Shown one piece after another: positions 44,676-56,228 of a stretch of 64,000 nt of DNA. Each line of letters starts with the position of its first letter. Within the stretch, counting starts at the first letter, position 1. The stretch lies in assembly GCF_018320785.1 (NCBI RefSeq), contig NC_054878.1, positions 45,875,429-45,939,428 of the forward strand, written 5' to 3'. Under the pieces are notes generated by a model. It made no database searches and was not told where the DNA came from. It worked only from the letters and a program-made list of their open reading frames with translations. This DNA comes from Cheilinus undulatus (lineage: Eukaryota > Chordata > Actinopteri > Labriformes > Labridae). A program made the translations under genes and the position numbers.

Positions 44676-45730
44676 GGTGGAGCTTTAGTCTATAAAGGAG
44701 GAGGCTGGGGTGGAGGAGGTGAAGCTTTAGTCTATCAGGAGGAGGCTGGGGTGGAGGAGGTGGAGCTTTAGTCGATAGAGGAGGAGGCTGGGGTGGAGGA
44801 GGTGGAGCTTTAGTCTATCAGGAGGAGGCTGGGGTGGAGGAGGTGGAGCTTTAGTCGATAGAGGAGGAGGCTGGGGTGGAGGAGGTGGAGCTTTAGTCTA
44901 TAAAGGAGGAGGCTGGGGTGGAGGAGGTGGAGCTTTAGTCTATAAAGGAGGAGGCTGGGGTGGAGGAGGTGGAGCTTTAGTCTATAAAGGAGGAGGCTGG
45001 GGTGGAGGAGGTGGAGCTTTAGTCGATAGAGGAGGAGGCTGGGGTGGAGGAGGCGAAGCATTAGTCTATCAGGAGGAGGCTGGGGTGGAGGAAGTGGAGC
45101 TTTAGTCTATAGAGGAGGAGGCTGGGGTGGAGGAGGCGAAGCATTAGTCTATCAGGAGAAGGCTGGGGTGGAGGAGGTGGAGCTTTAGTCTATAGAGGAG
45201 GAGGCTGGGGTGGAGGAGGCGAAGCATTAGTCTATCAGGAGAAGGCTGGGGTGGAGGAAGTGGAGCTTTAGTCTATAGAGGAGGAGGCTGGGGTGGAGGA
45301 GGCGAAGCATTAGTCTATCAGGAGAAGGCTGGGGTGGAGGAAGTGGAGCTTTAGTCTATAGAGGAGGAGGCTGGGGTGGAGGAGGTGGAGCTTTAGTCTA
45401 TAAAGGAGGAGGCTGGGGTGGAGGAGGTGGAGCTTTAGTCTATAGAGGAGGAGGCTGGGGTGGAGGAGGTGAAGCATTAGTCTATAGAGGAGGAGGCTGG
45501 GGTGGAGGAGGTGGAGCTTTAGTCTATAGAGGAGGAGGCTGGGGTGGAGGAGGTGAAGCATTAGTCTATAGAGGAGGAGGCTGGGATGGAGGAGGTGGAG
45601 CATTAGTCTATAGAGGAGGAGGCTGGGGTGGAGGAGGTGGAGCTTTAGTCTATAAAGGAGGAGGCTGGGGTGGAGGAGGTGGAGCTTTAGTCTATAAAGG
45701 AGGAGGCTGGGGTGGAGGAGGTGAAGTGGA
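44676..45730 (+). repeat. 42-bp G-rich minisatellite (about 25 units)
   Basis: The unit is GAGGAGGAGGCTGGGGTGGA, then GGAGGTGGAGCTTTAGTCTA and TA. Variants GAAGCATTAGTCTATCAGG alternate with the standard unit at 45050-45350, giving an 84-bp higher-order period. The plus strand has dense GG/GGGG runs that could form G-quadruplexes. The minus strand's open frames (LLHPSLLLYRLKLH repeats) are non-coding artefacts. Confidence 0.95.
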
Positions 45731-45952
45731 TAGTTAAATGGCCCACTGTGTTGAGAGGAAGAGTTGTGATTGGCTCTGGGAGCTGCAAGGTGATAATTGG
45801 GATCAGCTGATCACGGCAGGGCGTGTAACATCCTAACACTGAGCTTCACTCTGTAATGATCTTTTTTGTTTTAAGGCAGTCCAGGTCATGCCTGCTTCTT
45901 TACTGTACACCCCAACAACCTTGTGGATGTTTTGTAATTCTTCTGTCTGTAG

Positions 45953-46085
45953 CAGTCAGCAGAGTTTCCACTGTGGAACAATTTCGAGGATGAAGGAGGA
46001 AGACGAGGAAGAGGAGGAAGAGGAAACACACTGCTGCCAATGCTTCAGAGATCCCACAGAGCCGGCATATGTACCCTATGAAGTG
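45953..46085 (+). other. Exon-like segment, unidentified
   Basis: Flanked by a pyrimidine-rich acceptor (TTCTTCTGTCTGTAG) and a donor (GTG/gtgagc). It is open in one frame, which reads an acidic stretch and then THCCQCFRDPTEPAYVPYEV. I do not recognise the protein. It may be a lncRNA exon, a gene relic or chance. Confidence 0.2.
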
Positions 46086-46089
46086 GTGA

Positions 46090-47860
46090 GCTGACGTCCA
46101 GGCTGGTACAGAGGCTCATTCTCACAGTGGGAAACTTTCCACACATGCCCACTCTCTCCAACACACACTCTGTCTCATGGATCTTTGAGGGTCAGAATAT
46201 TCCGCCCAATCATCCTGGCATTTTCCACAAAACTCTTCCAAACCTCAAACAAGCTGTACTTGACTAAAAACTATTTCTACTCTCTGGACAGCTGTCAGGG
46301 AGGAGCCCTTCAGCGGGACGCTTCATTGTTTAAATGTCTGCAGAAGAGAGAGAGCAGCTCCAACACCAACAACATGTCCCTTCTAATATAGAGGAGATAT
46401 CCTGATAGTTTGTCTTGAAAACTGTAAAATGACTTTTTTAGTCCCATCTTTTCCAGGAAACATCCCATTGGCCAGTGGAGAATCTGGATGTTTGAGGGGC
46501 GGGGCTAAATGAATGCAAAAATGGAGGGGCATCAGCGCCCAAAAGCTGCCCTACAAAACCCTGGTTATTCCAACGATACCTCAGTAATATCCTCCATCTG
46601 TAAACTCTACTCTAGCTGAATGATTGGATTATCAGGTAAACTCACCTGAGACCGTCTCTGATGGATGACACCTCTCTAACAGATCTACAGTCAGGGTTCA
46701 CAGCTCAGTTACAGCAGCTTCTGTGGATTCTACGGAAGACACTGCCTGGTCTGCTCGCTTTCATTGGTTGTTGTGGGTACGACCTAGATTAATAAATATC
46801 AAACTTGCTTCAAATTTACAACTCGGGGTCTTGGAGGATCTGATGTGGTTTGGAGCAGTATAACGGTCGTGTTGATACCACACATGAGGATGATTCCGAC
46901 AAACTACCATTTGCGACTTGGCTCAACTTCAGATGTGGCCCCACGATCGTTGGGGTAGGAAAATCTTGCCTCTAATAAATCCTGTAGAGAATAGCCGGCC
47001 TTCCTCTGCTAAACCAGAGTAATGTAGTCTACTTCAGGACCGGGTCACACCTGAGATCAGGAGAGAAAGACACCTTCACCTGGAGCAGAAATAAGAAGAA
47101 CAGCCAGCAACTGCTGACTGACATGGACAACAGGATCTAGTGTCTGATTCATGTTAGACTGTTGTTATGTTTTAACTGGCGACCGTGTTATCTAGTGACT
47201 ACACGATACCTCTGGGTTTCAGAAATCAAAAACCGAAACAGCCCTGTTGATTAGTTTTTCATTAAACTCATGGTCTCAGCGTGTCTTAGACAAAGCAGAA
47301 AATGTTCAGTGTTTGAACTGAAGAGACACCAGTTCACACGGTCACTAGTTAAACCATAACACCTGCTCCTCCACAGCCTCCTCTACAGTGAAGGCTTTAG
47401 ATTTAGTATGTTCTTTTATTCACCAGTTTCAGATAAAAATGTTTCCCTCTGAAGCCCACACCTTTTAAATATTCTGCAATTCAACCACAAACAACTGTTT
47501 TCTTAGTTATTATTGTAATTATATTATTAAAAACAGGACAAATATGTTAAAAAGCATTATTTAAGCTTTTTAATGTGAAATAATTTACAGCCCTTAATGC
47601 ACAGCAGCCTGGCGCTGAAATGATCCCGTCTGTAGAAGAAATAGAAGATGCATCGTGAATATTTATGAACTGAAGATTGATTCTGCATCAAACCATGACT
47701 GGATCAAACCACAACATGCTTAAATATTCACGTCTCTAGCTCCCAGTCATTATTACTCTATAAACCAGAGTTAGTTTACTCCACATTCAGACTGTTCCAT
47801 AGTTTTACCACAAACAGAAATATGAAAACCTTTTCTCGCTGTGCATTTAACAGTTTTCTA
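46090..47860. other. aig1-hivep2 intergenic sequence, nothing recognised
   Basis: No repeat end or exon is visible. Confidence 0.35.
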
Positions 47861-48473
47861 TTCAAATGGTCCCCTTACAGCCCATATATTGAACTATCAG
47901 ACTCACAGTTTAACATTTTAACTCATATCTTTATTTTTAAACTCGTGTTTTCATTTCTTTCTCATATTTTGACATTTTAAATGACTAATTTTTACTTTTT
48001 ATATCATATTTTGACCTTTTACACTCCCAATTTTGAATTTAAATCATAATTTTTTAACTTTTTAAGTCATCATTTTGAATTCTTGCCCATATTTTGACAT
48101 TTTGAACCCAATTTTTTTGCTTTTTAATCCCATCATTTGACCTATCAGACTCACAATTTAAAATTTTAACTCATATTTTGACTTTTAAACTCATGATTTA
48201 AAACTTGATCTCATATTTTCACCTTTTAAACTTGTGATTTAACTTTCTCCTCGTATATTTGCTCTTTAAAAACATTATTTTTCTATTTTTAATATCATGT
48301 TCTGATCTTTTGAACTGACAAGCTGGAATTTTTATCTCAGATTTGAAGTTTAAACTTATCATTTTAACTTTTTTGAATTTCTAAATCATTTATCATCAGT
48401 GCTAATGTTTTTTTTATATTTTATTACTGGTAAAAATGAGGTTGACATTTATGGGTAAATCTTGACCCTGTTA

Positions 48474-49186
48474 TATGGGCTGAGAACTAGAAACTGAATT
48501 TGAATTATGATATTGAATTTGAATTTAATGTTTCGAAACTGAATTTATTTGCTTTGAAATTGTATTTCATTCACTTGCGCATTCAACTCTATATATTCCT
48601 TAAATTCGAAAATAAATAATCCAATTTCAGTTCAGCGTGGCACACCGTTTACATCATCCACTTCTGTGAGGAAGAGTAATGGAGCACAGATTCTCAACTG
48701 AGCAGGACTGCCAAAAATATAAGAAGAAGAAGAACTGAACAGAGCGAGCCGAGCTGGCACCTGTTCCACGATGTCTGAAGACCAGGACGCAATAATCAGA
48801 ACTGAAATTGAATTTTTTAAGGAAAAGGGAATATTTAGAGTTGAATGCACAAGTGAATAACATACAATTTCAAAGCCAAAAAAAATTCACTGGGGAGCAG
48901 GTGGCCTAGTGGCTAGAGGCGCCCCCCATGTACGCGGGCGGCCCGGGTTTGAATCCGGCCTGAGGCCCTTCACCACATGTCTCTACCCCACTCTTGACCC
49001 TGTTTCCAACTCTATCCACTGTCCTCCTCTATCTAATAAAGGCACAAAAATGCTCAAAAATAAATCTTAAAAAAAAAAGTAAAATTTCAGTTTCAAAGCA
49101 AAAAACAAACCAACCAAAAAACAAAAACTCAGTTTCAAAACATTAAATTCAAATTCAGTTTCCAGTGGCACAAATCTCAGCCCGTA
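48474..49186. mobile_element. Long-TIR MITE inserted in a family E hAT
   Basis: Ends are TATGGGCTGAGA and TCTCAGCCCGTA, and the inverted repeat continues inward for well over 100 bp: AACTGAATTTGAATT, ACTTGCGCATTCAACTCTAT and matching partners. It is flanked by CTGTTA on both sides (48468-48473, 49187-49192). A SINE splits its right arm. The 6-bp target duplication does not identify the superfamily. Confidence 0.75.
48891..49078 (+). mobile_element. tRNA-derived SINE, copy 1
   Basis: Pol III box A TGGCCTAGTGG (48902-48912) and box B GGTTTGAATCC (48946-48956) are followed by a body and an A-rich tail. It lies within a MITE arm, with TTTCAAAGC...AAAA sequence on both sides suggesting an imperfect target duplication. 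It is not a functional tRNA gene, since no cloverleaf continues past box B. Confidence 0.8.
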
Positions 49187-49259
49187 CTGTTAGGCTCTCA
49201 GGTTAGACCTGAATCCAGAATCCGGCCCCTGCTGTGACTGAGTCTGACACCCCTGCTCT

Positions 49260-49760
49260 ATGGAGTGGACAGGGAGTGATTTCAGACACGGTCAGTATAA
49301 ATAAAAAGTTTTCACCCCCCTGGATGTTTTTACCCTTTATTGACGTGATAAATCCGTCATGGTCAGCATAGTATGGAATTCTTAGTTTTTACAAAAATCT
49401 AACAAAAACTCTCTTCAGTGTCAATGCTAACACAGATTTCTACAAAGTTATGTCAAATAAATAAAAACCTGTCATTAAAATAAGAGAAATGTAATTCTGA
49501 GTAGTAGACTCACAGTTAGATCAGCTGAGGTCAGTGAATGTGTCTCAGTGATTGGAGGATAAAGACACATCACTATCCATGGCTACCCGGACAGCTTAGA
49601 TTGGTTTTATAATATCATAAATAAATACTCTTGAAGTGTTTGAACAGGATTAAATCAGCTTTCAGGACCACAGTGACTCAGAACTGCTCTGTTCCGGCCA
49701 TTAGGGGGAGCTGTTTAGCCCTAAACAACCTTCATGGTGTTCAGGCTGGTGGTGAAACTT
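49260..49760. other. aig1-hivep2 intergenic sequence, nothing recognised
   Basis: Unique-looking DNA. Confidence 0.35.
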
Positions 49761-49764
49761 TGCT

Positions 49765-50255
49765 GCAGATGTGTGTGTGTGTGGGTGTGTGTGTCACTAT
49801 TAGTGCATGTGTGTTACTCCCTCTCTTGCCCCCTCCTCTCTCTCTCTCTCTTTCTCTCGCCCTGTGAAGATGTCCTCTTAAACCGTTATCACCCAGGTAG
49901 GTTGACCTTTAGCCCCACTTTGTTATGTAACACCTGAGCCACACCTCAGCACAATGATGACTGCATAGCTTTTGTGTGAATGAGTGTGTGTTTGGTGTGT
50001 GAGTGTGTGTTTGGTGTGTGTTTGGTGTGTGAGTGTGTGTTTGGTGTGTGAGTGTGTGTTTGGTGTGTGCGGTTGGATGACGGGGATTAAGGCGGCGTGG
50101 AGAGAAGAATCAAAAACCCGAGGATGGAAAGACACACAGCGTTAGTCTGTGGTTGTGAGTGTGTAAAAGAGTGTTAACAGAACTGTGGGAGTCTAGGTGT
50201 GTGGGTGTGTGTGTGTGTGTGTGTGTGTGGGTGTGTGTGTGTGTGTGTGTTTTAG
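49765..50255 (+). repeat. Cluster of GT and TC microsatellites
   Basis: (GT)n at 49770-49792, (TC)n at 49837-49858, a GTGTGTTTGGTGTGTGA minisatellite at 49978-50070 and (GT)n at 50198-50250. Confidence 0.88.
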
Positions 50256-50992
50256 TGATTGTGGGTCTGTGTGAGTCAGCGTTAGTAATCAGTCAGCTGT
50301 CACAGAACTGCTTTGTCTTGCAGAGCGTTACAGTTGGACTCCAGGTCCAGATCCTGAGGCAGCGGCGACTCTGTGCGTCCTCCTCTGTCATGTCAGGGAT
50401 TATTCACCACTTCCTGTAAATCCTTGGCAGGTTCCTCGCTCACGGCTGTTGTTCCTTCTAACTATACGGTGAATGCAATCAGCGAATGGAGAGATTTACA
50501 GTCCCAGTCTGGGGATGTGAACGGGTACATTAAAGTGTGACACATGACTCACTTCCTGGGATTGTGGCCACACTCGTTCCTACAGCCGATACTCGCTCTG
50601 AGGAAAGGACTGGCAGTGAGAACCCTCTCTGTCCCAGGCAGCTCGGTGCTAATGCTTTGAAAACTGTGGCTAATTATCATGATCTCTGAGTCATCAGTGA
50701 AAAAACCTTCTCTGAATTAAACCCGGCGTTTGGCGTGAAATGTGTCACATGAAGAAACAAACCTCCACACAAGTCTAACCGTTGCAGCCCTGCAGTACTT
50801 CAGAGCGTCTCTGTCCATGTGTGAGTGTAGACGGCAGAGCTGGAGAGGAAGCAGAACCAAGTCTGTCTGACGAGAACATTTACACAGACGAGGAGTCAGG
50901 CTTGGTGTTTGGTGCAAATACAAGGAAAGACTGTACAGATGTGCAGGTTCACTGGTGATTAGGTTATAGTCTCACAGGACGACTGGAAGTCA
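50256..50992. other. Unique intergenic block, candidate conserved element
   Basis: Balanced base composition and no repeats. It includes GCTAATTATCATGATCTCTG then AGTCATCAGTGA at 50668-50699. It could be a regulatory element of the aig1/hivep2 locus. No exon is proven. Confidence 0.3.
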
Positions 50993-51440
50993 TGTCAGAG
51001 GGTGAATATTCCTCTATTCCTCCCAGCATTGTGAGTATTCTCACTACAGTTCGCTGTCTTTCTCTCTGTTACGCTCCAACTCGTCTCCTCGACCGGGCAT
51101 GCATTTTTCAAACTCCATAAACTCCAAAACTGTGAATAGAAACACACCCAAAAATGCCGCTGGGATTGAAGTTACTCATGTTCGCCATCTCCTGGTATTA
51201 AGTGGTAACAGCCCAGACCTCTGCCATTAGCCCTATCTCCCAATAGTACAGAATCCTTTAAAAAATTCCTGAATCCAGACGGTGATCTGGATCACTCCCA
51301 AAATCTAATCAGTTCTTCCCTATGCCATTTCTGATATTTCCTGAAAATTTCATGAAAATCTTTTTGCGTTATATTGCTAACAAACAAACGAACAAACGAA
51401 CAAACCCACCCGATCGCATAACCTTCTTGTTGGAGGTAAT
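50993..51440 (-). mobile_element. CCTCCGCC-type interspersed repeat, copy 2 (reverse)
   Basis: Reverse complement homology to 38054-38760: GGTGAATATTCCTCTATTCC, CTGGGATTGAAGTTACTCAT, AAATCTAATCAGTTCTTCC and the terminal TTGGAGGTAAT. Confidence 0.65.
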
Positions 51441-52092
51441 GACTTAAAGGCTCAAAATCTGAGATAAAAAGTCAACTTTGTAAATCCTAAAGGTCAAAAT
51501 ACAAAACTAAAAGTGAAAATAAGGTTTTTAAAAGGCAAATATATGAGATATAGACGTAAAACCATGAGTTTAAAGGTCAAGATATGAGATAAAATACAAA
51601 ATCAAGAGTTTAAAAGGTCAAAATGGAAGATAAAAATCAAAATTGTGACTCTAAAAGATCAAAATATGAGATAAGATTCTAGATCAGGAGTTTAAAAAGT
51701 AAAAATATGGAATAAAAAAGTCAAAATTAGAAGATTAAAAGGTCACAATATGAGAGAAAAGGTCAAAGTTTTGAATTCAAAAGGACAAAATATGAAATAA
51801 AAAGTAAAAAGTTTAGGTCATAATCTTGGGATGCAAAATGTAAACACAAATGAATTTCTTTCTTTCATTCCTGACTATTTCTACTCTCTACTTTTTCAGA
51901 TTTTTATGACTTAACAAAGATTTTTTTTTTAATCTTCAAGGTTAAATTTACATTTCTATACTGGAGGAAATCTGCAGACCTCATGCGGGTGAACCACTTC
52001 TAATTAAAATATGAAATGATCTTGCGGGCCGGGTAAAACTGCACCGTGGGCTGCATTTGGCCCCCGGGCCTTGTGTTTGACACCCCTGCTTC
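51441..52092 (-). mobile_element. hAT-like family E element, partial
   Basis: A/G-rich AAAGTCAAAATATGAGATAA units, then GGGCTGCATTTGGCCCCCGG and the terminus GTGTTTGACACCCCTG. The other end is replaced by the CCTCCGCC repeat, which may have inserted into it. Confidence 0.6.
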
Positions 52093-52109
52093 ACATGCTG
52101 TATTATGAA

Positions 52110-52275
52110 ACCTTGTGTGTGGAGATTTATCTACGGCAGACTTGATTCCGCCAGTGAAGAAATCCTCCTGGCCCTGGCTGTCAGCAGACACAAATGTACC
52201 GCTGACCTCTGGGTGTTTAACATCTTTGAGAGGAATGTATTTCCACTCATCTGAACTCAGCACCAGCAGGATAAC
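52110..52275 (-). other. Unidentified protein-like open segment
   Basis: On the minus strand an open frame reads GVILLVLSSDEWKYIPLKDV followed by KHPEVSGTFVSADSQGQEDF. Composition and codons look like a real protein, and an AAAATCAG acceptor precedes it, but I do not recognise the family. It ends near a hAT terminus. It may be an exon relic or retropseudogene piece. Confidence 0.2.
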
Positions 52276-52489
52276 ACCCACTGATTTTCAGCCATTTAAA
52301 CTGGTTTTGGCAAAGATTTCTGGGAGAGTGTATTTCTGCCATGTGAGAGTACGTTTCTTTAGCATCCTTGTGTTTCAGTAGAAGTCACCAAATCCAGCTT
52401 CATGTCACCTTAAAAACCGTCTTTTGTCTGCAACATTCCTGATCTAAAACATCGAAGCGCCTTAAAGACAGGGTCAGAGAGGGTCACTT

Positions 52490-52616
52490 CTATGAAAAAA
52501 AGTAGAAAAAAATATTGATGTATGCTGATATAATGGCAGTTTTTCTGTACGTGTACATTTTTGCCTCGAAGGTGTAAAGAGGGTAGTAAATTTGAAGACG
52601 GCACAAGGGTTAAATA
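52490..52616 (+). mobile_element. TTAA-type element, right-end fragment
   Basis: Matches the last 120 bp of the 14.2-kb element, ending GACGGCACAAGGGTTAA. Confidence 0.6.
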
Positions 52617-52945
52617 AAAACCTCAAAATGCACTGTTCCACATTATTCTGCACAGCTGAAAATGGTCATTTGTCAAATTTGCAGCACAAGGAGGTCATAT
52701 TTACTGAAACCAAAGCTATTTCAATCAAAAACATCTTGACAGGCCAAGTTCCATGTTAACATAGGAGCTCTTCTTTGATATCACCTTCACTATTCTTGCG
52801 TCCATTGAACTTGTGAGTTTTTGGAGAGTTTCTGCTTGAATTTCTTTGCAGGATGTCAGAATCTCTCCCAGAGCTGCCGTTCTGATGTGAACTGCCTGCC
52901 ACCCTCATAGATCTTTAGCTTGAGGACGCCCCAAAGGTTCCAAAG
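52617..52945 (-). pseudogene. Tc1-like element 3' end relic
   Basis: In reverse complement it reads the same GGCxTCCTCAAGCTAAAGATCTATGAGG stretch as the 34.4-kb Tc1 relic, then the ORF's last part and 3' tail. It is broken by stops. Confidence 0.65.
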
Positions 52946-53640
52946 GAGATGCTGCATTTCCACCTGCTGAGCGGTCTGAGAGCGTCACTCTGCACCCTCC
53001 TTCCTGCAGGGCCTCGTATGAAAAGCGGATGCAAATGGTCGCCTCAGAGGCTGCTGCAGCACTCTGTCACCATGGTGCTGTGTTGCCACGGCGTCGCCAT
53101 GGGGACTCCGGGGTCACCGGTGATGAGGCCACATCCCGATGAGCCTCTTATGGGAAATAGCAGACGTTAATCCACTTATCGCTGGCCAGCACAAACACAC
53201 GCACGTACACACACGCAGGGGATAAGAGAGCGTGTGGGCTGGGATGGAGAAGTTCAAGGAGGAGCAGAGCTGCAGGAGGAACTAGCTCAGTGTGTGGATC
53301 ATAGATGATAACAACAACTACAATAATGATGATGATGACAGACCTACAGGGAGAATTCACGCTCAGACAGAAGACAGATATTACCATGTGTTAACATGAC
53401 TCAGTGCTTTCATCTGTGGAGACTTTAGACTGACAAACCAACACTGACAGAGCATCGTCACTGATCCCCTCTGAAATGAGCCCACAGGTTTATTAATCTG
53501 GTCCGGGGATATCCAGTCACTTAGAAACCTCAGACTGCCAGATGCTCTGCTCACTTTCCCTTTCTCCTAATCCTGCTCAGGATTAAGAAAGCACAGTCAC
53601 CTTGTACAGCCGCCAGCTTCCCCGAGGATCCATGGGTGGT
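52946..53640. other. Intergenic sequence, nothing recognised
   Basis: Unique DNA with a small (GAT)n-like tract at 53305-53340. Confidence 0.35.
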
Positions 53641-53650
53641 ACTGCAGCAT

Positions 53651-53682
53651 GAACAAACAAACAAACAAACAAACAAACAAAC

Positions 53683-53730
<48 letters not shown>

Positions 53731-53765
53731 AAAATACAAACAAAAAATACAAACAAACAAAATAA
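53651..53765 (+). repeat. (ACAA)n then (AACT)n microsatellite
   Basis: Two adjoining pure tetranucleotide runs: AACA units change abruptly to AACT units near 53686, then back to A/C-rich sequence. Confidence 0.93.
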
Positions 53766-53769
53766 AAAA

Positions 53770-54870
53770 CTAAATAGATATAAATTTAAAAAAAAAACTC
53801 AATGATGTCCAGTGATTCTTATAAACTGATAAAGCTGCAGGAGTGCGTGTACAAAATGACCCAATGATGTCCAATAATACCTTGTTAATGTGGCAGTTGC
53901 TCTCTGTGTGTCAGGTGCTCAGTCATGGCTAACTATTCAGCTGGGAGATTTCCTCATCAGAATACTTTTCTTAATCCTTTTCTTCATAGTTTACCTACAG
54001 AGGACGTCTTTAACAATGCTGTGACAGCTCTACAAACTCAACAACAGGAGACTTCCTGTGTCTCTGACCAATAACAGGCAGCATGTGTTCCTCCGTCTTT
54101 TCTCAGTCTCTTAGATAACATCTCCCTGTGAATAGACGATACTAACTGGGACATTTTGCAGACCATTATGTGTCATTAGGTGTTCCCAGGTACAATGAAA
54201 GCTATTTGCAGAAGGCTGTAGAAGTCTGATGGTTCTATTCTAGCAGCTCACGGTTATGTCAGAGGCTCTACTCCACGTTTTGGGTCTGTCAGGATAGTCA
54301 CACCTGTGGAGCTTCAGGTACAGGATGCTTTGTCTCTTCTCATTCATCAAACATGCCACCTGTTGCTAAAAGGCGCTTACAGAAGCTAATGTAGTTTATT
54401 AACACAAAGAGGCAGCTGCATCCGAACCTGCACACAGAAAAAAAGGGTTGGATTGAATTTATTAGCAGGAGGGCTGCTGAAATGAGCTCCTCTGTATTCC
54501 TAAATATGCTCCACTGATGAAAGGGCTCAGAGAGTGGTCTGAATACCGAGATCCACCTTAAATCTCTGCAGAGGTGAATGAGATGGATTAGTGTGGTATC
54601 ATAAATGCATGAATAAATTCAGCTGAAATCATTCTCAGAAACTCTTCATAATTCTGTCTTGAAATCCTTGTGTGTAAGTTTCAAAAGATTAAATACATTT
54701 ATCCTGTTGGTATGAGTGGAAGCCACAACCAGCTGATGGATAAAGTCTAAGAATAAACACTAAGACTCTAATCTTACTCATGCTTTCATTATTGGCTTTA
54801 ATTTATTTTAAATACAATGAATTTGATTGGAATAAAGATGATATTTGCAGATGAATGTCCCCTTTAGGAT
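53770..54870. other. Intergenic sequence, nothing recognised
   Basis: Unique-looking DNA. Confidence 0.35.
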
Positions 54871-54874
54871 CAAA

Positions 54875-55018
54875 AGGTCACCTGACACTGTGGTGCAGGT
54901 GCTTTAACTGCCCGGGTTTGAATTCAGCCCTTGGCACTTTCCCGCATGTCTCTCCCCAGCTCTCTCATCCCTGTTTCCAAATCGATCCTCCAAAGCATAA
55001 AAATAAAATAAATCTTTG
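54875..55018 (+). mobile_element. tRNA-derived SINE, copy 2 (diverged)
   Basis: Keeps box B GGTTTGAATTC (54915-54925), the CATGTCTCTCCCC body block and the CCTGTTTCCAA segment in the same order as the 48.9-kb SINE. Box A is degraded. Confidence 0.65.
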
Positions 55019-55175
55019 CCTGACACTGAGTCTGAATCTGAAGTCCTGTGCAGGACTGAGAGGTCTTCTGTTAACCACAGTCCGTTAAAAACGTATCGCC
55101 CCCCCCTCCTCCTTTTTTAAACTGTCAGCATTAATGTAAACACTAAAACTGCAGCAGGAGCTTCATGAATGAGTT

Positions 55176-56228
55176 TCCATGGCAACAGCTGCATGCAAGC
55201 CTAACATCACCAAGTCCAGTACCAAGGTTCAGATGGAGTGGAGTAAAACACACCAACGCTGGACTGTGGAAATGTGGAAACATGGTAGGTCTGCAGGCTT
55301 GCAGGCAGCAGTTTCAGAACCACAGATTCAGGACCGTGGATCTAGGACCCACGCTTCTGATAGGCAGAAATCTGATGTTGACTTGAAGCCCTTTTTTAAT
55401 GTTATCAGTGTTTTCCCTTAGTTTGATAAAACTGCTGAATGCAGGCTGAACAATCTTTTTTGGGTACAGACTCTTGAATTCCTTTATTATTTATTTAATT
55501 GACTTGTTTTAGTTTAACAAGTGTTTCATTCCACTAGCTGTATTTTTTATTGAAACCCTCATTCTGAAGGACACCAGCATGAATACTTCACTCATCAAGT
55601 CCTGTTGTTGTCTATCGCTGTCGTGAGTAGAAGCAGTAGCAGTAGCTAGCAGTCTGTATTTAAAAGAATGCCCATAAACAGTGTCCATGTGCAAAACCAG
55701 GGTCCTAGATCTGATGAGTCTGGGTCTGGAGGATGCGCGGAGAACATTACCTGTCTGACTGTGGAGTCTGGTGGAGGAGGCATAATGGTCTGGGGCTGGT
55801 TTTCAGGGTCTGGTCTAGACCCCTTATCTCCAGTGAAGGCCAATCTTAATGCTTCAGCAGACCAAGACATCCTGGACCATGCTATGCTATGCTTCCAACA
55901 GTTTGGGGAATATCCTTTTCTGTCCCAGCAGGACTGTGGCCCAGAGACCAGAGAAGGACTAGAAAGACTAGAGTCCTGACCTCAACCCCATCCAGCACCT
56001 TTTGGATGAACTGGAACAGAGATTGTGGTCCAGGTCTTCTGGTCCAACATGAATGGACACACATTCCCTCAGAAACACTCCAGAATGTTGTTAAAGCCTT
56101 CAGGGAAGAGAGGAGGCTGTTAGAGCTGCAGAAGGAGGAGAACTCCATATTAGACCACATGGATCTGAACCTACAGTCCCTGTAGCTGGAATGGGCAGAA
56201 GGCCGAATACTTTTGTCCATATACTGTT
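55176..56228 (+). pseudogene. Tc1-like transposon relic of a second family
   Basis: 55650-56200 carries fragments of the DDE domain: GGGIMVWGWFSGSGLDPLSP, then in shifted frames QQDCGPE (from the QHDCAP block) and LNPIQHLLDELEQRL-like sequence, and finally ATACTTTTGTCCATATACTG as the right terminus. 55176-55270 is the upstream part. 55280-55640 does not match and is probably an insertion. Stops and frameshifts throughout. Confidence 0.75.

Larger units (their letters stand above)
47870..49255 (+). mobile_element. hAT-like family E element, left-truncated, with nested insertions
   Basis: The interior is TTTTGAC/TTTAACTCATATTTTGAC units as in the 33-kb copy. The right end is TGAGTCTGACACCCCTG (49239-49255). 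It is split by a TIR element at 48474-49186. The left terminus is not found. Confidence 0.65.

Noticed and set aside
44810-45603. Open frames of LLHPSLLLYRLKLH repeats
   Set aside because: Products of the 42-bp tandem array, which has an in-frame period; no gene context.
48902-48960. tRNA gene (box A and box B present)
   Set aside because: Flanked by a SINE body and A-rich tail, and no acceptor-stem pairing after box B; a related diverged copy exists at 54.9 kb.
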